Source: Bacteroidetes bacterium GWF2_41_31 (GTDB taxonomy: Bacteria; Bacteroidota; Bacteroidia; Bacteroidales; F082). Taken from it: a stretch of 64,000 bases of DNA. Below the pieces are notes generated by a model. That model saw only the letters and a list, made by a program, of their open reading frames with translations, made no database searches and was not told the origin of the DNA. Made by a program: the position numbers and the translations under genes. This document shows positions 8,206 to 16,589 of the stretch, piece by piece. The DNA is taken from positions 1-64,000 of the forward strand of contig MEOL01000042.1 in the NCBI GenBank assembly GCA_001769215.1, read 5' to 3'. The first letter of the stretch is position 1. Each line of letters begins with the position of its first letter.

Positions 8206-8805
8206 TTAGAAAATCTTCCAGCCAAGGGTGACCATAAAGAGGTTCGATTTGGTTGAGAGAGTCTTGCCATCATACTGAACGTCACCTTTATAGAGGTTGT
8301 TTAATCCGCCCATGTATTTGATGTCCAGGGCAAACATCAGCACATCTACACCGGCACCAACCTGATACTGCCATACCATGTTACTCCAGTCAGCGTCTTC
8401 TAATGGCTGGGTGATGTCGTTTATTTTCATCTTTTTGTCGGTAGCAATATTGGCAGCTACACCACCAAATACCCTGACATTTACTACTTTCATGTCGATG
8501 AGTTTATATCCTACGCTCACCGGTATTTGAATGGTTTTATAGGTCATCTCGACTTCCTCATTGGTCACTTTGTCTTTCCAGATGCCACCCTGGGTAAGCC
8601 AGTTGATTTCGGGTTGAACATAAAGTTTTTCACCAATCCGGGCGAAAGCACCAAAAACAAAATTGCTTTTAAAAGAGGTTTTAATGTCATTCTGGTTGGT
8701 GGTGAGTTTTGAGGAGGTAAATCCAATTTGAGGTCCAATATGAAACTGGCCGAACATCACTCCCGATGCGAACAAGGCCACGGTTAAAAAAATCAGTTTT
8801 TTCAT
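8206..8805 (-). CDS. Outer-membrane beta-barrel protein (porin family)
   Basis: Protein of 199 aa with a clear signal peptide (MKKLIFLTVALFASGVMFGQ) followed by alternating-residue beta strands. FHIGPQIGFTSSKL at the start and LFMVTLGWKIF at the end match the small OmpA-like/opacity-type barrels called 'porin family protein' in Bacteroidota. It ends in an aromatic residue, as outer-membrane barrels do. It is divergently transcribed from another small barrel gene 99 bp away, and a TACCTTTG box lies at 8838-8831 on its strand. The physiological substrate cannot be read from the sequence. Confidence 0.8.
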   Translation of the reverse strand: MKKLIFLTVALFASGVMFGQFHIGPQIGFTSSKLTTNQNDIKTSFKSNFVFGAFARIGEKLYVQPEINWLTQGGIWKDKVTNEEVEMTYKTIQIPVSVGYKLIDMKVVNVRVFGGVAANIATDKKMKINDITQPLEDADWSNMVWQYQVGAGVDVLMFALDIKYMGGLNNLYKGDVQYDGKTLSTKSNLFMVTLGWKIF

Positions 8806-8830
8806 GGTTTCTTTTTTTAAGTTGATTTAT

Positions 8831-8838
8831 CAAAGGTA
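8831..8838 (-). promoter_or_regulatory. -7 box for porin-like gene 8206-8805
   Basis: TACCTTTG on the minus strand, 25 nt before the ATG at 8805. No good TTG at the usual distance, so only the -7 part is supported. Confidence 0.5.
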
Positions 8839-8879
8839 ATTAAATATTGTTTAATTAAGTCAGATTTTATTTGAAATCC

Positions 8880-8887
8880 TATCTTTG
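8880..8887 (+). promoter_or_regulatory. -7 box for beta-barrel gene 8905-9582
   Basis: TATCTTTG ends 17 nt before the ATG at 8905. Together with the opposing TACCTTTG at 8838-8831 it gives a compact divergent promoter region. Confidence 0.5.
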
Positions 8888-8904
8888 TCTAAAGTTACAT
8901 AAAC

Positions 8905-9582
8905 ATGAAAAAAGCCATTTTAGTATGCATGATGTTGTCCGTAGGTGTGGTTCATGCCCAGCATAAGCCCTTTCAATTTGGGTTTAAAGCCGCGGCAAAC
9001 CTGGGTTGGTTCCATAGCACCGAGGATGATTATGTAAATCAGGGCGTTTCTGCCGGAACAGCGTGGGGCTTTGTGGCCGATGTGTATCTCATGGAAAATT
9101 ACGCGTTTACCACCGGCTTCGATGTAGTTTCTCTCAATGGCACACTTAAATATCCTACCAGGTCGGCAGAACAAATGGACGGTGTATTGACCCGAAAATA
9201 TCATGCAAAATATATCGAATTGCCTTTGTCATTCACCATGAAAACAAACGTAATAAAAGGTCTTCGGTATTATGGCCAGATTGGTTTTGGTTTGGGTTTC
9301 CTGCTTTCGGCCAAGGGAAATGATTCTTTCTTAGCCACCGACAGTTATGATCCGGAAACCAGCAACCAAAACATCACCAGGGATATGCGGTTCCTGCGTG
9401 CTTCTTTGATTTTAGGAGCCGGAGTTGAGATTCCGCTTCATGGCGATACCTATTTGCGCACCGGCATGAAGTTCGACAATGCATTCAGCAATGTGCTTAA
9501 AGGTGATAATAGCCAGAACCCTGACGTAAAAAACTCGGCACGAAACAATTATATTGAATTGAATGTGGCCATTATATTTTAA
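8905..9582 (+). CDS. Outer-membrane beta-barrel protein (porin family)
   Basis: Protein of 225 aa with a signal peptide (MKKAILVCMMLSVGVVHAQ) and barrel-like strands: FGFKAAANLGWF near the start, YIELPLSFTMKT in the middle, GLRYYGQIGFGLGFLLSAKG, and a final NYIELNVAIIF ending in Phe. This fits the 'porin family / outer membrane beta-barrel domain' proteins (PorT-like fold) common in Bacteroidota. It is divergent to another small barrel gene and 28 bp upstream of nadE, with which it may be cotranscribed. No specific function is assignable. Confidence 0.8.
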   Translation: MKKAILVCMMLSVGVVHAQHKPFQFGFKAAANLGWFHSTEDDYVNQGVSAGTAWGFVADVYLMENYAFTTGFDVVSLNGTLKYPTRSAEQMDGVLTRKYHAKYIELPLSFTMKTNVIKGLRYYGQIGFGLGFLLSAKGNDSFLATDSYDPETSNQNITRDMRFLRASLILGAGVEIPLHGDTYLRTGMKFDNAFSNVLKGDNSQNPDVKNSARNNYIELNVAIIF

Positions 9583-9610
9583 TTGGAGTAAGTCATTAAA
9601 TAGTTAACAG

Positions 9611-11248
9611 TTGAAAATTGCCCTTGCACAACTAAATTACCACATCGGAAACTTCGATAGCAATGTAAACAAGATTTTACATTCAATCCGTCAGGCTAAG
9701 GACCAGGGGGCTGACCTGGTTGTATTCGCAGAATTGGCCATCTCGGGATATCCTCCCCGCGACTTTCTCGAGTTTACCGATTTTGTCGACCAATGTCAGG
9801 TGGCCCTCAAAAAAATTACTCCCGTTTGTAACGGAATAGGGGTTATCGTCGGATTACCAACTTACAACCATGCACCTAAGGGGAAACCATTATTCAACTC
9901 GGCAGCATTTTTGGCCGAGGGCCGGTTACAGCAGCTGGTTCATAAAACATTATTGCCCAACTACGATATTTTTGACGAATACAGATATTTTGAGCCCAAC
10001 CGGAATTTTGAGATACTGAACTATCAAGGAAAACGCATCGCTCTGACCATTTGCGAGGATTTATGGAACGTGCACGACAATCCATTGTACATCACTAATC
10101 CGATGGAGGAGCTTAAAATCCTGCGTCCGGATATGATCATCAACATTGCGGCCTCCCCGTTTAATTACGCACAAGCCAGTGAGCGAAAAGCAGTACTTCA
10201 GAAAAATGCAATCAAATATCAAATCCCGTTGGTGTATGTCAACCATGTAGGGGCGCAGACAGAGTTGCTTTTCGATGGCGGGTCGCTGGTGCTGGATGGC
10301 AAAGGAAGCCCGGTTCATGAGCTCCGGTATTTTGAGGAGGATTTCAGAGTGGTTGATATGGATCACCTGGATGCCAACTCTCCCATGCTGCAACCAGTTC
10401 AGGTCAACGAAATAGCACTCATTCATGATGCCCTGGTGATGGGAATCCGGAATTATTTTGGAAAACTGGGATTCAGGCAGGCCATTGTCGGGCTTTCAGG
10501 AGGCATCGATTCGGCGGTAACGTCCGTATTGGCTGCCGAGGCGCTGGGGGCCGAAAATGTGTACAATGTATTGTTACCTTCCAGGTATTCAACCGGGCAT
10601 TCAGTGGATGACGCCAAAAAGCTGGTACTTAATTTGGGCATGCCATATGATACAATACCTATCGAGAATGGTTTTAACGCGATGGAAGAAACACTGGCTC
10701 CTTTTTTTAAGAACTTACCTTCCGATGTTACGGAAGAAAATCTTCAGGCCCGTGTCCGGGGAGTGATTCTGATGGCTTTGTCGAATAAGTTCGGTTATAT
10801 CCTATTGAATACCAGTAATAAAAGCGAAGCCGCGGTAGGCTATGGAACCTTATACGGGGATATGAATGGTGGATTGTCGGTGATTGGTGATGTGTATAAA
10901 ACAAAGGTGTTTCAACTGGCCCGTTACATCAACCGAAATAAGGAGATCATCCCCGAAAACATCATCTCAAAGCCTCCATCGGCCGAATTGCGTCACGATC
11001 AAAAAGATTCAGATTCATTACCTGAATATGATGTTTTGGATGAAATTCTATATCAATACATTGAAGAGCGGAGGGGGCCGAAGCAAATAGTGGATATGGG
11101 ATTTAGCCGGGAACTGGTGAGCCGGATTCTAAAACTAGTGAACATGAATGAATACAAACGATATCAAACCCCGCCCATACTCAGGGTGACAGGTAAAGCT
11201 TTTGGCATGGGCAGGCGAATGCCCATCGTGGCCCGTTATCTTTCTTAA
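9611..11248 (+). CDS. nadE: Glutamine-dependent NAD+ synthetase
   Basis: 545 aa, the usual length of two-domain NadE. It makes NAD+ from nicotinate adenine dinucleotide using ATP and glutamine. The N-terminal nitrilase-type glutaminase domain has the triad Glu41 (VFAELAISGYPPRD), Lys112 (VHKTLLPNYD) and Cys148 (ALTICEDLWN). The C-terminal synthetase domain carries the PP-loop GLSGGIDSAVTS near residue 295 and the NTSNKSEAAVGYGTLYGD motif. The start is a TTG at 9611 (translated MKIALAQLNYHIGNF), chosen because the family starts at this point and no ATG is available. Convergent with the nifU-like gene. Confidence 0.95.
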   Translation: MKIALAQLNYHIGNFDSNVNKILHSIRQAKDQGADLVVFAELAISGYPPRDFLEFTDFVDQCQVALKKITPVCNGIGVIVGLPTYNHAPKGKPLFNSAAFLAEGRLQQLVHKTLLPNYDIFDEYRYFEPNRNFEILNYQGKRIALTICEDLWNVHDNPLYITNPMEELKILRPDMIINIAASPFNYAQASERKAVLQKNAIKYQIPLVYVNHVGAQTELLFDGGSLVLDGKGSPVHELRYFEEDFRVVDMDHLDANSPMLQPVQVNEIALIHDALVMGIRNYFGKLGFRQAIVGLSGGIDSAVTSVLAAEALGAENVYNVLLPSRYSTGHSVDDAKKLVLNLGMPYDTIPIENGFNAMEETLAPFFKNLPSDVTEENLQARVRGVILMALSNKFGYILLNTSNKSEAAVGYGTLYGDMNGGLSVIGDVYKTKVFQLARYINRNKEIIPENIISKPPSAELRHDQKDSDSLPEYDVLDEILYQYIEERRGPKQIVDMGFSRELVSRILKLVNMNEYKRYQTPPILRVTGKAFGMGRRMPIVARYLS

Positions 11249-11290
11249 CCCGGCCATCAAAGGACATTTCAGGAAGTTATTTTTTTATGA

Positions 11291-11545
11291 TTAGATGACT
11301 AAATTAACAGCCACTACTTCTTTAATCTCAGGGATTACTCTTTTCAAAGTAGCTTCTACCCCATTTTTTAATGTCATCGTGCTAAACGCGCACGATCCGC
11401 AGGCCCCGGTAAGTTCCACATTGACAACAAGGTCATCGGTGAGTTCAACAAATTTAATATCTCCGCCGTCAGCCTGCAGATAGGGCCTTACCTGATCCAG
11501 CACATTTAGTATTTTCTGGTTCATTTCTTCTTTATTCAATGCCAT
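11291..11545 (-). CDS. NifU-like Fe-S scaffold/carrier protein
   Basis: A stand-alone NifU C-terminal domain of 84 aa. The motif GACGSCAFSTMTLKNGVE holds the CxxC pair that binds a [4Fe-4S] cluster at the dimer interface, and VRPYLQADGGDIKFVEL is the usual family opening. It is expected to pass clusters to apoproteins in the cytoplasm. It follows the Mrp ATPase gene by 25 bp on the same strand, an arrangement that fits a joint role in Fe-S assembly. Confidence 0.92.
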   Translation of the reverse strand: MALNKEEMNQKILNVLDQVRPYLQADGGDIKFVELTDDLVVNVELTGACGSCAFSTMTLKNGVEATLKRVIPEIKEVVAVNLVI

Positions 11546-11570
11546 GATATGGTTGGTTTTAATGATGATG

Positions 11571-12617
11571 TTAACTATTTTTCAGTTCAGTTTGCAAATT
11601 GATCACCAATTGAGCAAATGTTCTGGCAATGGGGGAGTTGTCGTCGAGGGCAATCGGATTGCCCGAATCCCCTGATTCGGCAATGGCCCCAACCATTGGA
11701 ATACTGCCCAGCACCGGAATTTTTAATTCGGCAGCGAGGAGTTCGGTCTGGCCTTTTCCAAAAATGTAATATTTTTTTTCAGGGGCATCCGGTGGAATGA
11801 AATAGGCCATGTTTTCCACAATACCCAGAAGTGGAATGGTCAGTTTGTCCTGACGGCACATCAAAGCAGCCCTTCTTACATCGGCGGTTGCAACGCGCTG
11901 GGGAGTTGTTACCAGGACCGTTCCCCTCACCTTATATGATTGTCCGAGTGTTAGTTGAATGTCGCCGGTTCCCGGTGGCATATCGATAACCAGAAAATCA
12001 AGGTTGCCCCATTCTGCATCCGTCATCAGCTGGTTAAAGGCTTTATTAATCATCGCGCCTCTCCACATGAGTGCCTGATCGGATTTAACAAAAAAACCAA
12101 GCGACAGGATACGGACGCCATATTTTTCAAGGGGCACCATGTACGATTTGCCCTGACGCTCAATAATGCCGGGTTGTTCTCCTTCAACACCAAATAAGAT
12201 GGGTACCGAAGGCCCCATGATGTCAGCATCAAGAATACCAACTGTATTTCCGGCTTTGGCCAGGGCCACTGCCAGGTTGGCCGCAACGGTCGATTTTCCA
12301 ACGCCACCCTTTCCGGCTATCACTGCAATGATATTTTTAACTCCGGATAATGGGCCCATTTCCCGGTCTTTTTCAGCAACGGGGGTCACCTTTATGGCCA
12401 TCTGCTCGCCAAACTCACCTTTTAAGGTTTTTTCTATTGAATTTGAAACAATGTTAACCGAATGATCAGCCAACTTCGGGAAGATGACGGTCAGGCTGAT
12501 TTCGTTTTCATTTACCACCAGGTCATCAACCATGTTCAGGTCAACGATGTTGTTTTGCTTTGCAAAGAATATTACCTGCTTCAATGCATTGATCACCTGT
12601 TCTTTTGTGATAGCCAT
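11571..12617 (-). CDS. mrp: Mrp/NBP35-type Fe-S carrier ATPase
   Basis: 348 aa. An N-terminal DUF59/MIP18-like domain (residues 1-85) precedes a ParA/MinD-type ATPase whose deviant Walker A GKGGVGKST is at 102-110. DADIMGPSVPILFG and VIDMPPGTGDIQLTLGQ are the expected switch motifs. Family members bind a bridging [4Fe-4S] cluster through a C-terminal CxxC; I do not see a clear CxxC here (MCRQDKL is the nearest Cys), so cluster binding could differ, as in other Bacteroidota homologs. It is cotranscribed with the NifU-like gene, and a TACTTTTG box lies 46 nt upstream (12671-12664). Confidence 0.9.
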   Translation of the reverse strand: MAITKEQVINALKQVIFFAKQNNIVDLNMVDDLVVNENEISLTVIFPKLADHSVNIVSNSIEKTLKGEFGEQMAIKVTPVAEKDREMGPLSGVKNIIAVIAGKGGVGKSTVAANLAVALAKAGNTVGILDADIMGPSVPILFGVEGEQPGIIERQGKSYMVPLEKYGVRILSLGFFVKSDQALMWRGAMINKAFNQLMTDAEWGNLDFLVIDMPPGTGDIQLTLGQSYKVRGTVLVTTPQRVATADVRRAALMCRQDKLTIPLLGIVENMAYFIPPDAPEKKYYIFGKGQTELLAAELKIPVLGSIPMVGAIAESGDSGNPIALDDNSPIARTFAQLVINLQTELKNS

Positions 12618-12663
12618 TACTATTCTTATTTAGATTTAATAATAATTAAATATTGTGACGCTA

Positions 12664-12671
12664 CAAAAGTA
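12664..12671 (-). promoter_or_regulatory. -7 box for mrp
   Basis: TACTTTTG on the minus strand, in the AT-rich gap 46 nt before the mrp ATG. No TTG at the standard distance. Confidence 0.4.
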
Positions 12672-12788
12672 ATTATTAATTAAAAGCGGGAACAGTTTCT
12701 TTGGCGCATTCCCCAATTTAGGCAGTGTTAAAAATTTGAAAAATGATTGATGTAAGGACTCAAGCCGCCGACTGCTTTATCAAATACT

Positions 12789-13115
12789 TTATTGTTTGTT
12801 TTCAGGGAGCCAAAGTTTTTCCTTAAAATTAAGGATTTGATCGCCATTTATTTCGATACCTTCACTTTGCAGCAAATCCGCCATGACACGGGTTCCCCCG
12901 AAATGTCGTTTGCCGGTGAGCAATCCTTTGCGGTTTACTACCCGGTGTGCCGGGAGTGTACCAGGAAATTTATTCGTGCTATTGAGCGCCCATCCCACCA
13001 TCCTGCTGGCGCCTTTACTACCCAGGTATTCGGCAATCGCACCATAGGTCGTAATCCGGCCAAAAGGTATTTCTGCCACTACCTGATAGACTTTTTCAAA
13101 AAATGAATCTTTCAT
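12789..13115 (-). CDS. Alkyltransferase-like protein (ATL), MGMT family without catalytic Cys
   Basis: 108 aa, resembling only the C-terminal DNA-binding domain of O6-alkylguanine-DNA alkyltransferase. The helix-turn-helix stretch (GRITTYGAIAEYLGSKGASRMVG) is intact, but the active-site PCHR motif reads PAHRVV, with Ala56 in place of the alkyl-accepting Cys. In known ATLs this makes a sensor that binds alkylated guanine and hands the lesion to nucleotide excision repair. The ATG overlaps the TGA of trmB (ATGA), so it is translationally coupled and last in a minus-strand operon. Confidence 0.9.
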   Translation of the reverse strand: MKDSFFEKVYQVVAEIPFGRITTYGAIAEYLGSKGASRMVGWALNSTNKFPGTLPAHRVVNRKGLLTGKRHFGGTRVMADLLQSEGIEINGDQILNFKEKLWLPENKQ

Positions 13116-13795
13116 GGCAGGGGAATTGGATTTAATCGGAATTTTAAATACTTAATTTTAGTGCCGTGCTTCAGCCACATTTTCTCGTAATAGGTCTGTA
13201 TTTGAGTAATTTCATTATCAGAACCACCAGCATAAACATCGTAATTTAATCCGATAAGCTCGTGGCCATGATCCCTGATCACATCAAGTGTGTATTCCAA
13301 CAAGATGATATTATCGGTCTTCAGGTGGATAAGCCCGCCGGGTTTAAGTATTTGGCGATAGTAGTTGATAAACTGCGGCGAGGTAAGCCGTTTTCGCTCG
13401 GCCACCTCACGGGCGTGCGGATCGGGAAAGGTAATCCAGATTTCGCTTATTTCTTCCGGGCTAAAATAGTATTGGATCAGGTTAATCCTGGTACGGATAA
13501 ATGCGGCATTTTTAATATTTTCTTCCCTGGTGGTTTTAAGCCCGCGCCAGAGCCTGGCTCCTTTAATGTCGGCACCGATAAAATTTTTATCAGGATGCAT
13601 TTTAGCCAGTCCGACTGTGTATTCTCCTTTGCCACAACCAAGCTCCAAAATAATATCGTGGTTGTTTTTAAAAAAACCGGTTGCCCATTTTCCTGAATAG
13701 GGAAAGCCAGGTATTACTTCCTCGTAGCGCAATTGAAACAGGTTGTCGAAGGTGAGGTTTTCGGCAAAATGGTGAAGTTTGTTTTTAGTACTCAA
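13112..13795 (-). CDS. trmB: tRNA (guanine-N7)-methyltransferase TrmB
   Basis: 227 aa; uses SAM to methylate G46 in the variable loop of tRNA. The SAM site is seen in DIILELGCGKGEYTVGLA (residues about 48-65), followed by NFIGADIKGARLWRG. The TrmB signature ITFPDPHAREVAERKRLTSPQFI corresponds to the family PDPWpKkrH segment, but with AREVAERK, the form usual in Bacteroidota. It sits between the SPOR-protein gene (18 bp) and the ATL gene (4-bp overlap). Its TGA stop confirms that TGA is a stop codon in this organism. Confidence 0.93.
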   Translation of the reverse strand: MSTKNKLHHFAENLTFDNLFQLRYEEVIPGFPYSGKWATGFFKNNHDIILELGCGKGEYTVGLAKMHPDKNFIGADIKGARLWRGLKTTREENIKNAAFIRTRINLIQYYFSPEEISEIWITFPDPHAREVAERKRLTSPQFINYYRQILKPGGLIHLKTDNIILLEYTLDVIRDHGHELIGLNYDVYAGGSDNEITQIQTYYEKMWLKHGTKIKYLKFRLNPIPLP

Positions 13796-13813
13796 GGGTC
13801 TAGGATTTCCGTA

Positions 13814-15067
13814 TTATTTTTTCAATAACCAGGCTTCCTGATTATGCTTGTTTTTAATGGTAACCAATTCTTGTGAGGCTTCTTCCTCATTTTTGAATCC
13901 TTTATAGGCTACCCGGAACATGCCATATTTATTGGTGTCGGCTATCATGGCGTCGAAGCCGTTCGCTTTTAGCCGGGCTACCAGATTTAGAGCGTTTTTT
14001 TCGTTGTTAAACGATCCTGCAATAATATAATAACTGTAAGATGTTGAGCTGGAAGGTACAACGGCCGGTGTTGTCACTGATGTGTTTAGAGCTTCATGTT
14101 CCACAGTTTCAGGTGGGTTTTTAATTTCCTCCGTTATCGGTTCGCCGGATATGTTCGTGGGAGTAATTTCTGAAGTTCCGGGTTCTTCTATCAGTTCTTG
14201 ATCCACTTGCACCGTGTTGGCACTTTGAATGGGGAGGAGGGTGGCCTGGCTTATATCGATCGGCTGTTTATTGGCAGTTTGCGGTTGGCCTTTGCTTTCA
14301 AACAAACCCGGAAGCCACAGAACTGAATAATAGGACAACTTTCCGATGGGGATCATATCGATATTATTTGAATAATAGGCTTGTGGGCTGGTGTAGAAAA
14401 GTGGAATTTGATGCGCGTGATTTTCCCAATAGTAATTCATGGCATGGCGGTGCATATAAATATAGCCTGCTCCCATCATAAAAAATACAGCCATCAGAAA
14501 AATCAACTGACTCACAAATGTCGACTTTTTCCTTGTGGCAATCAGGATTCTTTTTGGTTTTACCGGAGCTGGTTTTGCTTCCTGAACCGGTTTTTTTTCA
14601 GGAACAACCTTCTTGATGGCCCCCATCACCTTTTCTTCGTCAGAAGTGCGTGCAATGGCAGGGGATACAAAACTTCCAAGCCCAAATGCCTGTGGGTTGT
14701 AATTGATGCTTTTGTCCTGTGAAAACACGATGTTCTGGTTCTCATCGCGTGACAAAGATCCAATACCATAAAACCGGATGCGCTTTCCGGCATCCAGGGC
14801 TTTACGGCACTCAAAAGCAAACACATCCACCTTTGATTTGGCTTCGTTGTAACTCAACTCTTCTTGCCGTGCCACATAATTGACAAGCAGGCCATCGTTG
14901 GTCTTCAGGTGAATGTTAAATAGAACTTCGCGAAAGGGAGGTTTAAAATGATGCGTAACAGCTACTACCTGAGCAGGCTTATCTTTGGTGATGAAGCCCC
15001 CTAAGCCAGGAATGACAACACACTCATAATCATACAATAAATCACCAACGTACCCTGCAATCTTCAT
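13814..15067 (-). CDS. Membrane protein with HU-CCDC81 and SPOR domains
   Basis: 417 aa in four parts. Residues 1-about 60 (IAGYVGDLLYDYECVVIPGLGGFITKDKPA, split here as it is long) and about 60-130 (NDGLLVNYVARQEELSY ... GKRIRFYGIGSL) resemble the two prokaryotic HU-CCDC81 domains. A single membrane segment at about 187-205 (LIFLMAVFFMMGAGYIYMH) follows a basic patch. A Pro/Glu/Thr-rich linker leads to a C-terminal SPOR domain (YYIIAGSFNNEKNALNLVAR ... YGMFRVAYKGF). SPOR domains bind denuded septal peptidoglycan; the HU-like part should be cytoplasmic. The exact role is unknown. It lies between kdsB and trmB in a compact operon. Confidence 0.85.
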   Translation of the reverse strand: MKIAGYVGDLLYDYECVVIPGLGGFITKDKPAQVVAVTHHFKPPFREVLFNIHLKTNDGLLVNYVARQEELSYNEAKSKVDVFAFECRKALDAGKRIRFYGIGSLSRDENQNIVFSQDKSINYNPQAFGLGSFVSPAIARTSDEEKVMGAIKKVVPEKKPVQEAKPAPVKPKRILIATRKKSTFVSQLIFLMAVFFMMGAGYIYMHRHAMNYYWENHAHQIPLFYTSPQAYYSNNIDMIPIGKLSYYSVLWLPGLFESKGQPQTANKQPIDISQATLLPIQSANTVQVDQELIEEPGTSEITPTNISGEPITEEIKNPPETVEHEALNTSVTTPAVVPSSSTSYSYYIIAGSFNNEKNALNLVARLKANGFDAMIADTNKYGMFRVAYKGFKNEEEASQELVTIKNKHNQEAWLLKK

Positions 15068-15121
15068 GTCAAATCCATTGTTGTTCAGAACCCGCTAAAG
15101 TACAAAACAATATTAGTTTAT

Positions 15122-15868
15122 TTAAAAAATGTTAGTAAGTTTTTGCAGGTCATCAGGCGTGTCGATGCCAATGCTTTCAAAATCAGTTATCTGTGTGCTG
15201 ATTGAAATTCGATTTTCGAGCCAGCGTAATTGCTCCAGGCTTTCTGCCTGCTCGAGTTTTCCAGGGGGAAGGTCCATTATTTTTTTCAATATTTCGCTCC
15301 TGTAACCATACATCCCAATGTGCTTATAATAGGTGTGCCTAGTTAGCCATTGGTTTTTGTCGATTCCCCGTAAAAACGGGATGGCCTGCCTGCTGAAGTA
15401 AAGTGCATGGTTATCATCACCAATCACCACTTTCACAACATTGGGATTAAAAAGCGTTTCCTCAGAGTCAATCTTTTTGATGAGTGTGCCAATTTCAACT
15501 TCCGGATGATGCATGAGATGAATAAGTTGTTCAATTTGTTCAGGATGGATGCCGGGTTCATCACCTTGTACATTGATTAGGGCATCAATTTTAAGTGATG
15601 AATTCTGAAGGATTTCCAGTATTTCCAGACAACGGGATGTCCCGTTGAGGTGATGACTACCTGTCAGGATAACTTCTCCCCCGAAATCCCGGACATGTTT
15701 AACAATTCGCTGGTCGTCAGTTGCAACTACCACCCTGGATAATCCATGGGCTTTATGCACCTGTTCTACCACCCTGTTAATCATGCTTTTTCCATGTATC
15801 AGGGCAAGAGGTTTGCCGGGAAACCGGGTCGATTGGAATCGGGCCGGGATGATGGCGACAATGTTCAT
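15122..15868 (-). CDS. kdsB: 3-deoxy-manno-octulosonate cytidylyltransferase (CMP-KDO synthetase)
   Basis: 248 aa; activates KDO with CTP for addition to lipid A. IIPARFQSTRFPGKPLA (residues 6-22) is the nucleotide-binding signature. DALINVQGDEPGI and IYRS-like HIGMYGYRSEIL segments are also in place, and the length is normal for KdsB. Together with LpxK and LpxH elsewhere in the window it shows that this organism makes a KDO-containing lipopolysaccharide. The gene is 24 bp after the deoxynucleoside kinase gene and likely in the same transcript. Confidence 0.94.
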   Translation of the reverse strand: MNIVAIIPARFQSTRFPGKPLALIHGKSMINRVVEQVHKAHGLSRVVVATDDQRIVKHVRDFGGEVILTGSHHLNGTSRCLEILEILQNSSLKIDALINVQGDEPGIHPEQIEQLIHLMHHPEVEIGTLIKKIDSEETLFNPNVVKVVIGDDNHALYFSRQAIPFLRGIDKNQWLTRHTYYKHIGMYGYRSEILKKIMDLPPGKLEQAESLEQLRWLENRISISTQITDFESIGIDTPDDLQKLTNIF

Positions 15869-15891
15869 GGTTTTAAAATCAGTTGATCAGA

Positions 15892-16503
15892 TTAAAATAA
15901 ACCGTTGATTTCGGCATTTACTTTGTCAATGACGATGCTCAAATCTTCAGGTTTGTTAAAATCCATGTCGTCAACATTGATAATGAGTAATTTGCCATGG
16001 CTATAGGTTTCAATCCAGGCTTCGTAACGCTCGTTCAGGAGTTTTAAGTAGTCGAGGCGAATGGATTCTTCATAATCGCGGCCACGTTTTTGGATTTGTT
16101 CAACCAAAGTTGAAACTGAAGCCCTCAAATAAATCAACAGGTCAGGTGGTTGAATAAAAGTACTCATAAGCTCGAACAGCGAAATGTAATTCTCAAAATC
16201 GCGTGTCGACATCAGGTTCATGCTATGCAGGTTGGGTGCGAAAATATGCGCATCTTCATAAATGGTCCGGTCCTGAACAATGTTGTCGCCACTCTTGCGT
16301 ATCTCGACTACCTGGCGAAAGCGTGAGTTGAGAAAATACACTTGTAAGTTAAACGACCAGCGTTGCATATCTTCATAAAAACTATGAAGGTATGGGTTGT
16401 TTTCCACATCTTCGTAATGGGGTTTCCAACCAAACTGTTTCGACATCAACCTGGTAAGAGTTGTTTTTCCTGATCCTATATTTCCTGCGATAGCTACATG
16501 CAT
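15892..16503 (-). CDS. Deoxynucleoside kinase family protein
   Basis: 203 aa. The P-loop GNIGSGKTTL is at residues 7-16; the ERS/DRS-type motif VQDRTIYEDAHIFA lies near residue 77, and the lid region shows QIQKRGRDYEESIRLDYL. This is the dNK/dGK-dCK family, which phosphorylates deoxynucleosides with ATP for salvage; which base it prefers cannot be decided from these motifs. It sits between GH3 and kdsB on the minus strand. Confidence 0.9.
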   Translation of the reverse strand: MHVAIAGNIGSGKTTLTRLMSKQFGWKPHYEDVENNPYLHSFYEDMQRWSFNLQVYFLNSRFRQVVEIRKSGDNIVQDRTIYEDAHIFAPNLHSMNLMSTRDFENYISLFELMSTFIQPPDLLIYLRASVSTLVEQIQKRGRDYEESIRLDYLKLLNERYEAWIETYSHGKLLIINVDDMDFNKPEDLSIVIDKVNAEINGLF

Positions 16504-16589
16504 GTGCTTATAATTTTCTACGAATGTAAAAAAAATGTTTACATCCCGTTTTTATTCCTCACCTGATTTTTTATGTTCTTGTAAAACGG

